This document shows, in pieces, positions 10,311 to 20,259 of a DNA stretch of 64,000 nt (positions are counted from its first letter, which is position 1; every line of letters starts with the position of its first letter). The notes below the pieces were generated by a model. It was not told where the DNA came from, made no database searches, and saw only the letters and a list, made by a program, of their open reading frames with translations. The position numbers and the translations under genes are program-made. The stretch is from Dermacentor variabilis (lineage: Eukaryota; Arthropoda; Arachnida; Ixodida; Ixodidae): the NCBI RefSeq assembly GCF_050947875.1, contig NC_134572.1:121577105-121641104 (forward strand), read 5' to 3'.

Positions 10311-11059
10311 TGATTGAGGACCTTAAAAGAGAGTGTGTAAGAGTGGGATTAAAGATTAATATTCACAAGACAAAGATAATGATGAATAACAGGGCAAGAG
10401 AACAAGAGTTCAGGATCGCTAGTCAGCCTCTAGGCTCTGGGAAGGAGTACACTTACCTAGGTCAATTAATCGCGGTGAACCCTGATCATGAGAAGGAAAT
10501 TCATAGAAGAATAAAAATGGATTAGATGCCATACTGCAGCCATTGTCAGCTCCTTACTGGAAGCTTACTGTTATCATTGAAAACGAAAGTGTATAATCAG
10601 TGCATTTTACTGTTGCTAACAAGTGGGGATGATACTTGGAGACTGACGAAGACGCTTGAGAACAAGTTGAGGACCGCACAAAGAGCGATGGAACGAAGAA
10701 TGCTAGGCATAACCTTGAGAGACTGAAAGGGAGCGGTTTGGATAAGACAGCAAACGGGTATAGGCGATATTCGAATAGACATTAAGAGAAAGAAATGGCG
10801 CTCGGCAGATCAAGTAATGCGCAGCTTAGATAACCATTGGAACATTAGGGTTACAGAATCGGTACCAAGAGAAGTGAAGAACAATAGAGGACGGCAGAAG
10901 ATGACGTGGTAGGATGAAATTAGGAAATTCGCGGGTGCTAGCTGGAATCAGTTGGTGCAGGACAGGGGTAATTGGAGATCACAAGGAGAGGCCTTCATCC
11001 TGCAGTCGGCATAAAAGATGATGATGATGATGATGATGATGTTGATGATGATGATGATG
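10311..11059 (+). mobile_element. RTE-clade LINE, 5'-truncated 3' fragment
   Basis: The translation CVRVGLKINIHKTKIMMNN, then YTYLGQLIAVNPDHEKEI, TWRLTKTLENKLRTAQRAME and FAGASWNQLVQDRGNW aligns with the C-terminal end of the RTE protein encoded at 14,460-17,296. Stops at 10,523-10,525 and 10,724-10,726 and another later (TW then TAG) break it. It ends with QSA, a stop and a (GAT)n tail at 11,017-11,059, the same 3' end as the two longer copies. It is a subfamily member, as many residues differ. Confidence 0.88.
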
Positions 11060-13860
11060 TACGAGCTCATCTTGTTGCTGCTCGCAATCGCCACGCTGGG
11101 TAGCTCCATATCCGAATTTGCATAATGCGCTAATGCTTGACTCGTGTTATTTTACATATTCTGTGCAACAAACGTTTATGAAGCTTGTGCTCGCAATCGA
11201 TAATCGATTGCCTGCAGCATATATTATTTAAAGAAAGCACTGTTTTTTGCAGTCTGTGTGAAGGGAAATTTTCGACTGCGGCACTATCACCGACAGGGGC
11301 AGGAAACTGGCTCCACTGTCCAGGGCCAGTTTGGAGAAGTGTATGTACACTGCGTGTGCATCTTTCGCTGGAATCTTATGTTGCCTACCCACTAACTACA
11401 ACTCCCCGCAGTGGCAAAAATATCGGCTGTTGGAGCCGCGCCGGCTGCCGCCATTGCACTTTTGCTGTTACAAGCGAGCAAACACCGATGAGAGGGCGCT
11501 GAATGGCGGGCGTGTTCACGTGAGGAAATATTGCGACGCCTATAAATATAGTGCCTTAAAGCTGTATTCCGTGGGCGAAGTCATCACGCACCCTCTCACT
11601 TGCCGCTGTTGGCTGGGAGGTTTGCTCAATTCGCCGGTACGCTTGCTCGCGCCAGAAATTCAAATGAAATGATTGCGCTTGGTGCGCTATGTTACTCGCA
11701 GGCCTCTAGTTGTAGAAAAAACAATGGACCGTTCATAGTATCAAATGGAAGAGTAATGTAAGAGTGCAAAGACTTTGCAGAAATGACAGGGGTATACGCA
11801 GTGCATACTGAAGCGGCGAGGCTCGTGAGGCAGGAGGCGGAGCGATGGGCTGACGGGACCCGTGCGGCCATTTTTGCCTTTGGCGTATTAGCCGAAAACA
11901 AAACCGGAAAAAATGGAAGTGCTGACAAGCGTAGCATTCCAGCTGTTGCGCCTAAGCGACAGCGGGTCAACATGCGAGGTAAACATTCGTTTGAGGTGCC
12001 TACAAATGATCATTCTTATAAAAGGTTAACGACCATCAGAGCCTCACATAGCTAACTGCTGTAAGGGCGCGAACATCAGACCAAGACAACGACAGCGACT
12101 GCTTCCTCCTGATTACATCATGATCGCGCCACACGTAAGAGCGCAGGTGCAACGTCAAATTCACATTCTGGCAGGCTGGTGCGACATCATGTGCGGAATA
12201 CTGTGAACATTTCGAGCTTCCCAATTTCCCGATGATGACATGGCCTGTTTCCCTAGAGAGTGATGTAGAACATAGGCAGGGTATTTCTTAGACAGCCTCT
12301 ATGTCTGCTGTGTGTTTTTCCAGAATTGTGTAGCGTGCTCTGATATGTAGCTTACGCTCCTGAGGACGATGTACCTACGCGCTGCGAGTTAAAATGTAAA
12401 GCGCTCTGTACTTCGGGCGGTACGAATATGCTTTTGTATTTAAATAAGTTTGTCTTCCACGTACATAAAGCTCCTGTTCTATAACTCCAACCTCCCGGCC
12501 GCGTTCTCACCAGTAAAAGAAGCAGCTTTCGTCAAGGAAGCTCGGACGACGGCATGGGCCAGGTTAGCCTGTACGTGATGCCCTAGTTACATAGGCCAGA
12601 AACTCGTTTCAGGACGCTCCATTAGTGTAAGTTAAGCGCAACCTGTAACTAGCATGTGATGCCCCCTCAGGCATAATCGTCTTTTGCCCGCCTGGCTCGG
12701 TGGCCTGCCATGCTCGGTAGGCTACATTGGGCACCGCACCCAATAAACACCGACGAGCACAGCTGCAAGGTGGTCAGTCATCGTTCAACATCACGCTACG
12801 GAGCATCTGTGTAACAGAGGGTGCCTCGAGCCCTCCCTCGTTCACGAGCCCGGGAGGATCGTCACACCTTTATAGCTACGCCCTACTCCGAGACCACGAT
12901 ACCCAAATCCAACACCACGGAGCGCGATAGAAAGAGAGGCAACGCGTGGCAGCGGAGCAGCGTCTCTCCAGGCAGCGTGAGGAACAAGAGAAGCGAAGCG
13001 CGGCCGAGGAACAGCGATACGCCAAGCAGACGGCCGTCGAACAGGTAGTCAAGACCAAGCAGCACTCAATTGGACGACCAGTCCCGTGCCTCTCTCGAAG
13101 CAGCGGATTCTCGTATCACGTGAGGCCCTCGTACATGCCTCCCGTAAAAGAGATCACCGAATACCGGATGTTGCCCCGGAATCTCGTTGGCTGGAGTGAA
13201 ACGTCTGATGCAGGGTGACGAGTTTGGAATCGTTGTGCGAATCCACACGACACCGGCTGACATGGAGGGGATGGTGAGCTCGCTGCCGTGAAGCGTGACG
13301 GACAACATGAACATCCACGTCAATGTAAAGGAAATCTGGGCAGTAAGGTCCATTTACGATAGCAGCTTCGTGGGAAAGGTGGACATTAAGTTGTGCCTCG
13401 AATTTCTGTGCAGAAACTCCCTCTGCCGCCTCTATGACATCGATGTGCGTGATGGGGCCATACAGTGGTGCATCGAAAATTTGCAGGACGCGCAGCAGGT
13501 GCAGACGGCCGACCGTTTGGTCGAACCCTACACCGACGATCCGGCGCTGTCTTATCCTGAGGCAGGATGCTTGTTTGGGACGCGACCACCTACCTGGACC
13601 GGTTACCGCAGGCGAAATCGGCCGGCGCAGCAGGACGAAGACAGCCAAGTAAACAATTATCAGGCGGTCGTAATTCTCTAGTTTTGTCTGAACATGTTGA
13701 ACGACGATAAAGCGCACCCTCGGAAGCACAACGCCACGATAATTCAAATGCGCCACAACTGTCCCTATTCATTCTCATCGCACAGAATAATGCATCCTCT
13801 CGGAACGCCGCCCTTGCGACCGCCGATGACCGTGTGCTTCGAGAGAGAGAGAATAAACAT
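11060..13860. other. Unassigned DNA, GC-richer after 12.6 kb
   Basis: I recognise nothing firm. From about 12,680 to 13,700 the GC content rises and open frames lengthen on both strands: 128 codons at 13,295-13,681 plus, 200 codons at 13,154-13,756 minus. An Arg/Glu/Gln-rich stretch (QRLSRQREEQEKRSAAEEQR) at about 12,950-13,010 is low-complexity. None has a known domain. The region may be an old repeat or LTR-like remnant. Confidence 0.45.
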
Positions 13861-14066
13861 TTTAACGCGACAGCGTTAAGGAGCTCGTGTCGCAGAAAAG
13901 CCGGTGTCGTCGGCGTCGGGGTCGGTGGCGTTGGCCGTGACCGATAAATCCCGGGAGGCACTTCATGAATACAAAACAACTTGCAAGATGGGCGAGGTGG
14001 GAATCGAACCAGGGTCTCCGGAGTGTGAGACGGAGACGCTACCACTCAGCCACGAATTCGATGCTT
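13861..14066 (-). mobile_element. tRNA-derived SINE with clear boxes A and B
   Basis: On the minus strand the head reads TGGCTGAGTGG (box A, 14,042-14,052) and GGTTCGATTCC (box B, 14,000-14,010), both very close to the RNA polymerase III consensus. The anticodon arm is not a proper 7-base loop, so it is a tRNA-derived element and not a tRNA gene. The body continues about 130 bases and ends in the small palindrome TTAACGCTGTCGCGTTAA at 13,862-13,879. The element is distinct from Ruka and from the composite SINE. Confidence 0.72.
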
Positions 14067-14398
14067 GAAAGCGGAACAAAAGCGCCTCTAGTGAATGCGG
14101 TGTTGCCTTAGAAACGAACCGTAGAAAGTGATACTGCAGTGTATATCGGTAATTATGACCATTTAAGTTACAGAAGTCGCAGTTACACGAGTAGCGAAGT
14201 GCGTTTCCGCTACATTTCTTCTGCGCTTTCCGCACATGCAGAGCCATCTTGCGGCAAACACAGAAGACCCCCTCCTCTCAATCTACGGCGCTGCCCCGAC
14301 AGGGGGCGCGCCTCGCGCGCATTGGGGCTGTGCGGGGACCGGTGCGAGGCGCGTCGCGGCCCGAACACCCTCTCCCTGACGATGCTTCGCCATGCTCC
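14067..14398. other. Unassigned, GC-rich toward the LINE end
   Basis: 14,240-14,398 is strongly GC-rich (GGGGGCGCGCCTCGCGCGCA) and abuts the (CAT)n tail of the RTE LINE. No gene or clear repeat can be assigned. Confidence 0.4.
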
Positions 14399-14399
14399 C

Positions 14400-14453
<54 letters not shown>
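14400..14453. repeat. (CAT)n, 3' terminal repeat of the RTE LINE
   Basis: About 17 CAT units stand at the 3' end of the minus-strand LINE, read as (ATG)n on its own strand. The other two copies end in (GAT)n and (CAT)n at the same place, so the repeat is the element's tail. Confidence 0.93.
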
Positions 14454-14459
14454 GCCTAG

Positions 14460-15005
14460 TTACGCCCACTGCAGGGCAAAGGCCTCTCCCATACTTCTCC
14501 AACTACCCCGGTCATGTACTAATTGTGGCCATGTTGTCCCTGCAAACGTCTTAATGTCATCCGCCCACCTAACTTTCTGCCGCCCCCTGCTACGCATCCC
14601 TTCCCTTGGAATCCAGTCCGTAACCCTTAGTGACCATCGGTTATCTTCCCTCCTCATTACATGTCCGGCCCATGCCCATTTCTTTTTCTTGATTTCAACT
14701 AAGATGTCGTTTACCCGCGTTTGTTGCCTCACCCAATCTGCTCTTTTCTTATCCCTTAACGTCACACCCATCATTCTTCTTTCCATAGCTCGTTGCGTCG
14801 TCCTCAATTTCAGCAGAACCCTTTTCGTAAGTCTCCAGGTTTCTGCCCCATATGTGAGTACTGGTAACACACAGCTGTTATACACTTTCCTTTTGAGGGA
14901 TAGTGGCAACCTGCTGTTCATGATTTGAGAATGCCTGCCAAACGCACCCCAGCCCATTCTTATTCTTCTGGTTATTTCAGTCTCATGATCCGGATCCGTG
15001 GTCAC
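14460..15005 (-). pseudogene. RTE LINE C-terminal part, frameshifted continuation
   Basis: This 181-codon frame starts TTDPDHETEITRRIRMGW and continues the RTE protein after the lesion: LKRKVYNSCVLPVLTYGAET, RMMGVTLRDKKRADWVRQQT, FAGTTWPQLVHDRGSW. It ends FALQWA and a stop a few bases before the CAT repeat. It has no start of its own in an intact element. The 10.3-kb and 42.4-kb copies encode the same tail, which confirms that it belongs to the same protein. Confidence 0.88.
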
Positions 15006-17296
15006 TACCTCACTACCTGCCCTAAGTAGATGTAGTCCCTTACCCCTTCCAGTGCTTCGCTACCTATCGTAAACTGCTGTTCTCTTCCGAGCCTGTTAAA
15101 CATTACTTTAGTTTTCTGCAGATTAATTTTCAGACCCACCCTTCTGCTTTGCCTCTCCAGGTCAGTGAGCATGCATTGCAATTGGTCTCCTGAGTTACTA
15201 AGCAAGGCAATATCATCAGCGAATCGCAAGTTGCTAAGGTATTCTCCATCAACTTTTATCCCCAATTCTTCCCACTCCAGGCCTCTGAATACCTCCTGTA
15301 AACATGCTGTGAATAGCATTGGAGATATCGTATCTCCCTGTCTGACGCCTTTCTTTATAGGGATTTTGTTGCTTTCTTTGTGGAGCACTACGGTAGCTGT
15401 GGAGCCGCTATAGATATCTTCCAGTATCTTTACATATGGCTCATCTACACCCTGATTCCGTAATGCCTCCATGACTGCTGAGGTTTCGACTGAATCAAAC
15501 GCTTTCTCGTAATCAATGAAAGCTATATATAACGGTTGGTTATATTCTGCACATTTCTCTATCACTTGATTGATAGTGTGAATATGGTCTATTGTTGAGT
15601 AGCCTTTACGGAATCCTGCCTGGTCCTTTGGTTGACAGAGGTCTAAGGTGTTCCTGATTCTATTTGCGATTACCTTAGTAAATACTTTGTAGGAAACGGA
15701 CAGTAAGCTGATCGGTCTATAATTTTTCAAGTCTTTGGCGTCCCCTTTCTTATGGATTAGGATTATGTTAGCGTTCTTCCAAGATTCCGGTACGCTCAAG
15801 GTTATGAGGCATTGCGTATACAGGGTGGCCAGTTTCTCTAGAACAATCTGACCACCATCCTTCAACAAATCTGCTGTTACCTGATCCTCCCCGGCTGCCT
15901 TCCCCCTTTGCATAGCTCCTAAGGCTTTCTTTACTTCTTCTGGCGTTACCTGTGGGATTTCGAATTCCTCTGGGCTATTCTCTCTTCTACTATCGTCGTG
16001 GGTGCCACTGGTACTGTATAAATCTCTATAGAACTCCTCAGCCACTTGAACTATCTCATCCATATTAGTAACGATATTGCCGGCTTTGTCTCTTAACGCA
16101 CACATCTGATTCTTGCCTATTCCTAGTTTCTTCTTCACTGTTTTTAGGCTTCCTCCGTTCCTGAGAGCCTGTTCAATTCTATCCGTATTATAGTTCCTGA
16201 TGTCCGCTGTCTTACGCTTGTTGATTAACTTAGAAAGTTCTGCCAGTTCTATTCTAGCTGTAGGGTTAGAGGCTTTCATACATTGGCGTTTCTTGATCAG
16301 ATCTTTCGTCTCCTGCGATAGCTTACTGGTTTCCTGTATAACGGAGTATCCACCGACTTCTATTGCGCACTCCTTAATGGTTCCCATGAGATAGTCGTTC
16401 ATTGCTTCAACACTAAGGTCCTCTTCCTGAGTTAAAGCCGAATACCTGTTCTGTAGCTTGATCCGGAATTCCTCTAGTTTCCCTCTTACCGCTAATTCAT
16501 TGATTGGCTTCTTGTGTACCAGTTTCTTCCGTTCCCTCCTCAAGTCTAGGCTAATTCGAGTTCTTACCATCCTATGGTCACTGCAGCGTACCTTGCCGAG
16601 TACGTCTACATCTTGTATGATGCCAGGGTTCGCGCAGAGTATGAAGTCGATTTCATTTCTAGTCTCACCATTCGGGCTCCTCCACGTCCACTTTCGACTA
16701 ACCCGCTTGCGGAAAAAGGTGTTCATTATCCGCATATTATTCTGTTCTGCAAACTCTACTAATAATTCTCCTCTGCTATTCCTAGAGCCTATGCCATATT
16801 CCCCCACTGACTTGTCTCCAGCCTGCTTCTTGCCTACCCTGGCATTGAAGTCGCCCAGCAGTATAGTGTATTTTGTTTTGACTTTACCCATCGCCGATTC
16901 CACGTCTTCATAAAACCTTTCGACTTCCTGGTCATCATGAGGGCATGTAGGGGCATAGACTTGTACCACCTTCAATTTGTACCTCTTATTAAGCTTCACA
17001 ACAAGACCTGCCACCCTCTCGTTAATGCTATAGAATTCCTGTATGTTACCAGCTATTTCCTTATTAATCAGGAATCCGACTCCTAGTTCTCGCCTCTCCG
17101 CTAAGCCCCGGTAACACAGTACATGCCCGCTTTTTAGCACTGTATATGCTTCTTTTATCCTCCTAACCTCACTGAGCCCTATTATATCCCATTTACTACC
17201 CTCTAATTCCTCCAATAATACTGCTAGACTCGCCTCACTAGATAGCGTTCTAACGTTAAACGTTGCCAGGTTCAGATTCCAATGGCGGCCTGTCAC
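15005..17296 (-). CDS. RTE LINE endonuclease-reverse transcriptase, 763 codons
   Basis: The protein nicks target DNA and copies the LINE RNA into the nick (target-primed reverse transcription), as known for RTE elements. Residues 11-241 form the endonuclease: Asn14 in ATFNVRT, Glu43 in GLSEVRR, Asp149 and Asn151 in LLGDFNARVG, Asp217 in NEIDF and the SDH at 239-241. The RT follows with FIDYEKAFDSV, GVRQGDTISPMLF and the catalytic FADD at 692-695. The first ATG is only ten residues before the endonuclease, so it is a plausible start, but upstream coding could have been lost. The frame ends early at 15,005-15,007 because an 8-bp near-duplication shifts it; the C-terminal 180 residues continue in the next frame. 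All visible catalytic residues are kept. Confidence 0.9.
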   Translation of the reverse strand: MTGRHWNLNLATFNVRTLSSEASLAVLLEELEGSKWDIIGLSEVRRIKEAYTVLKSGHVLCYRGLAERRELGVGFLINKEIAGNIQEFYSINERVAGLVVKLNKRYKLKVVQVYAPTCPHDDQEVERFYEDVESAMGKVKTKYTILLGDFNARVGKKQAGDKSVGEYGIGSRNSRGELLVEFAEQNNMRIMNTFFRKRVSRKWTWRSPNGETRNEIDFILCANPGIIQDVDVLGKVRCSDHRMVRTRISLDLRRERKKLVHKKPINELAVRGKLEEFRIKLQNRYSALTQEEDLSVEAMNDYLMGTIKECAIEVGGYSVIQETSKLSQETKDLIKKRQCMKASNPTARIELAELSKLINKRKTADIRNYNTDRIEQALRNGGSLKTVKKKLGIGKNQMCALRDKAGNIVTNMDEIVQVAEEFYRDLYSTSGTHDDSRRENSPEEFEIPQVTPEEVKKALGAMQRGKAAGEDQVTADLLKDGGQIVLEKLATLYTQCLITLSVPESWKNANIILIHKKGDAKDLKNYRPISLLSVSYKVFTKVIANRIRNTLDLCQPKDQAGFRKGYSTIDHIHTINQVIEKCAEYNQPLYIAFIDYEKAFDSVETSAVMEALRNQGVDEPYVKILEDIYSGSTATVVLHKESNKIPIKKGVRQGDTISPMLFTACLQEVFRGLEWEELGIKVDGEYLSNLRFADDIALLSNSGDQLQCMLTDLERQSRRVGLKINLQKTKVMFNRLGREQQFTIGSEALEGVRDYIYLGQVVR

Positions 17297-17636
17297 CTCA
17301 CGGGTTGCATAATCAAGCGTCCTTCCTTTCTTTACATCACTATCTGTCTATCTCTCTGCCCGTGCCGATCACGACGTTTGGCTGGCGTGCATCGTTTCCC
17401 CCTCCGAGACACCGAGTTCTTTGGTTCGTTCCGCTTGCTCAGGCGCACGTTTCGTTGCCGCGCCGAACGCTGCGTTGCTCGACGCTCACCGCGTGATTGG
17501 TAGGTGAGAAGTCCGACGCGGGGCGCCTCGTAAGTGATCACTGTGCCTTAGCGCATTGTCTTACACGCCTTGACGGGTCGACGGGAACGCTGTCGCGTTC
17601 CACTCTTGAAGGCGAAGCTTAAGCGTCCTCCAATTT

Positions 17637-17924
17637 TTATTGGGTGAATGCAGCTTTGGAGAGGCGTCCTGATTCCAGAATGCCTTGAGCTCGGGCCACG
17701 TCCTGGGCCCTCCCAATCAGCCGTTGCTGATCCTCGAGGTCGGAGCTGGCCAAAGCTCTCTCCCAAAGCTCGTTAGTGCGGTAAGGGTTCGGAGGATTTA
17801 ATGGTGCCGCTCTGCAACCCCCTACTATGTGCCTAGGGGCCCGGGCTCTGCGCAGACGCAGCATTGCGGAGAGAATTGTGTAGGGTCTATGAGGTGATCT
17901 ATGGTTGGGTGGGGGAATGTACAA
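17637..17924 (-). pseudogene. C-terminal tail of an I/Jockey-like LINE
   Basis: The 95-codon frame ends NELWERALASSDLEDQQRL, IGRAQDVARAQGILESG. I recognise this as the repeated C-terminal tail of a tick LINE polyprotein; the tail at 51,221-51,415 (WGTLLRRSDPGIQDRILKRA) has the same pattern of Trp, Leu, Ser-x-x and a basic helix. Upstream RHIVGGCRAAP fits the region after RNase H. An AATAAA lies just after the stop on the minus strand. No RT remains, so this is a 5'-truncated fragment. Confidence 0.6.
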
Positions 17925-18369
17925 ACCTGTAGAGCTCGGAGTAATCGCTCCTGCTCTCTAGGTAGTGACTTGTGTGGGGGTGCATATCTTCTGCGGCTTA
18001 GCTTGTAGTGTTGTGTGATTCGTGTGCTTCGAGCATCGCTTTTGAATTGATGAGCGCTCGGTGCCGTACGCTGTAATATATTGGGCTATACCACTACTGT
18101 CGCTTAGGCCACATTAATTAATTAATTATTTCGGTACACGTACGTCACCTGTATGGCATTATCGCGGGGAGGGGGGGGGGGTTACAAGAGACGGGTTCAC
18201 AATGAAAAAATAATGTTCGTCAATATCGAAAGAATACATCAGGAAACGCAACATCAAGGAGCTACTGAAATTCACAGTATAGCGGAAGAGAAACTTACAA
18301 AGGGTAAAATAACTTCCAGAGCAACAAAAATGGGAAAACAGCGCACACAGTAGCCTACGTTCAGAAATG

Positions 18370-19745
18370 AATAAAAGATCATTCATATAATATGGCTCTC
18401 AATAGCATTTTCAATACGAGACGCTGCCATCTCTTCATTGGGGAGCTCATTCGAATCGTTAATCGTATTGGGGAGTAAAATGTACATTTAAACTGGTCGC
18501 TACGCCACTGATAAGCTCTATCTTTATTAGCGTGGCTTATCGTAGATGAAACGTAATGCAGCTCCTTAATCAACAATGTTTGGCCAATACCAGTATTACT
18601 TTTGTATATTTTGTAAAGGAATTCAAATCTTACGATTCTTCATGCGTGACAGGAGAGTTTAACAACCCAAACTTTCCCTTATTCCAAATCCTCTGACAGT
18701 AAATTTATACTTTACTGTTACGAAACACGCTGCGTGCTTGCGGACACGCTCTATTTTGTCTAAGAGGTTTTTAGTGTAAGGGTGCCAGATTAGGTATGCG
18801 TGCACATTTTAGAATAGGCCTAACGCTAGTGAAATAGAAGGTTGCTTGCTGTGATGACAGAGAATGCTTAAAATTTAGTTATAAAAAGTGGAGAAAACGG
18901 TAAGCTATAGCGGTAATTAAGTTATTATGATTAAACCAGCCATGCATTTCAGAAAACTAATTCCTAGGTATTTAACATGCTCAGTGGTACTGAGTGCAAT
19001 ATTATTAATGGTATAGGAACTGGGGATATTTTTTTGCAAAGTGCCCTTGGTAACATCTAGCAGCTATTCAGTCATCAGCCGCTGGTTTCACCGACAGACA
19101 CTTTTTCAAGGTCTCCCTGCACGACAGACATATCGGCATGACATTTCACTGGGCGATACATGACACAGTCGTTGGCATAACGTATAATGGTTGATTTAAG
19201 GCCTACTACCAGATAATTTACATAAACTGTAGATAAATGTGGCCCCATTACAGAGCCTTGAAGCACTCGCGGTAGCCTGTGCATTGGAGGTGATGCCACC
19301 CCACTAAAAACAACTTACTGTTTGTGCAGGTGAAAATAATTCTTTATTGAGTAGAGAATATGTTTTGGAATCCCTAGGAATAATAATCTTAGGCAAAGCA
19401 GATTGTGAAGGTTGACATAAAATGCTTTCCGCAAATCTACGAAAAGTGCCTCAATTTATTCACCATTGTGCAAGATGACTGCAATGTCATGCGAAAATTT
19501 GGTTAGTTGTGTTCAGCACAAAAAAAGACCGGAACTCACGTTGAGTTGAGGTACAGAAGTTATTTGCTTGAAAATGTTTCATCAGATTAGAGTAAAGGAC
19601 TTGTTCGACCATTTTACAGCAAATGGAAGTTAAAGATACTGGCTTGCAGTTCATTAGTGCGTAGGATCACCCTCATTAAATATCGAAGTCACGTTGGCTG
19701 TCTTCCAATATTCTGGCAGCTTTTCAATTTCTAGTGAATTGTTAA
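18370..19745 (-). pseudogene. Decayed CR1/Jockey-like LINE reverse transcriptase
   Basis: Pieces in several minus-strand frames line up in RT order: KLPEYWKTANVTSIFNEGD near 19,730, a segment for the first catalytic region near 19,400 (IEALFVDLRKAFY), then VLQGSVMGPHLSTVYVNYLV and IIRYANDCVMYRP at 19,140-19,290. The last is the catalytic box, with YADD changed to YAND. The C-terminal end NDSNELPNEEMAASRIENA is at about 18,400-18,470. Many stops and frameshifts show old age. Confidence 0.75.
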
Positions 19746-19961
19746 ATGATATCACTAAGAAAGGCGGTATCGACCCTAATAAAAAATTTTAGCCATATAT
19801 TAGACCATCTTCAGGCTATTGCTACTGGAACCTACCAACAGTTCATTCAAATCGTTGTCTTTAGGCTTCCTAACAACTCCATAGTAACGCCGTAAAAACA
19901 ATTGGCCAGTAATTTGAATCAAAATGCCAGCATTCTTTTGCATCATGTTCCTATCCTCTCG

Positions 19962-20135
19962 GTCAACTTCCTGCTAATTGTTTAGAAATACTTTTCTTTC
20001 GCCCTCATATTAATGTTCATTAAATTGATGTATTATCATAGGGTGTCTGTCAACTTCCTACAAATAGTCTAGAAACAGTTTTCTTTAGACGTCTTATTAA
20101 CGTTCATTAAATTGAAGCACTTCGCACATTATCTG
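19962..20135. repeat. Degenerate 87-bp tandem duplication
   Basis: The segment starting GTCAACTTCCTGCTAATTG at 19,962 recurs as GTCAACTTCCTACAAATAG at 20,049, with shared CTTTTCTTT and GTTCATTAAATTGA blocks at matching offsets. Divergence is considerable. Related TTTAGACACCCTAGTAGCC-like phrases continue to about 20,250 with irregular spacing. Confidence 0.7.
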
Positions 20136-20259
20136 CAAACATCCTATTAACAAATTGCCAGCGCTTTCTTTAGACACCCTAGTAGCCATTGGCCACTAAT
20201 TGACCACCTACATTGAACAGAAGCATGTTTGTAGATTTTCTCGACATCCTACCAGCACT

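Larger units (their letters stand above)
14400..17308 (-). mobile_element. RTE-clade LINE, nearly full length
   Basis: A single long reading frame with an N-terminal APE-type endonuclease and a reverse transcriptase, no RNase H, and a short simple-repeat 3' end (CAT)n fit the RTE clade. Relative to the copy at 42.3-45.3 kb the 5' untranslated part is missing or replaced upstream of 17,308. Only one frame lesion is seen (near 15,001-15,016), so this is the best preserved transposon in the window. Confidence 0.93.

Noticed and set aside
13154..13756. 200-codon minus-strand frame and overlapping 128-codon plus-strand frame
   Set aside because: Mutually overlapping, no motif, no splice context; GC effect is the simpler reading.
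14139..14554. Poly-Ser, poly-Ile, poly-His and poly-Met frames
   Set aside because: They arise from the CAT tail of the RTE LINE.
16574..16913. Plus-strand frames antisense to the RTE protein
   Set aside because: Shadows of the 763-codon minus-strand CDS.
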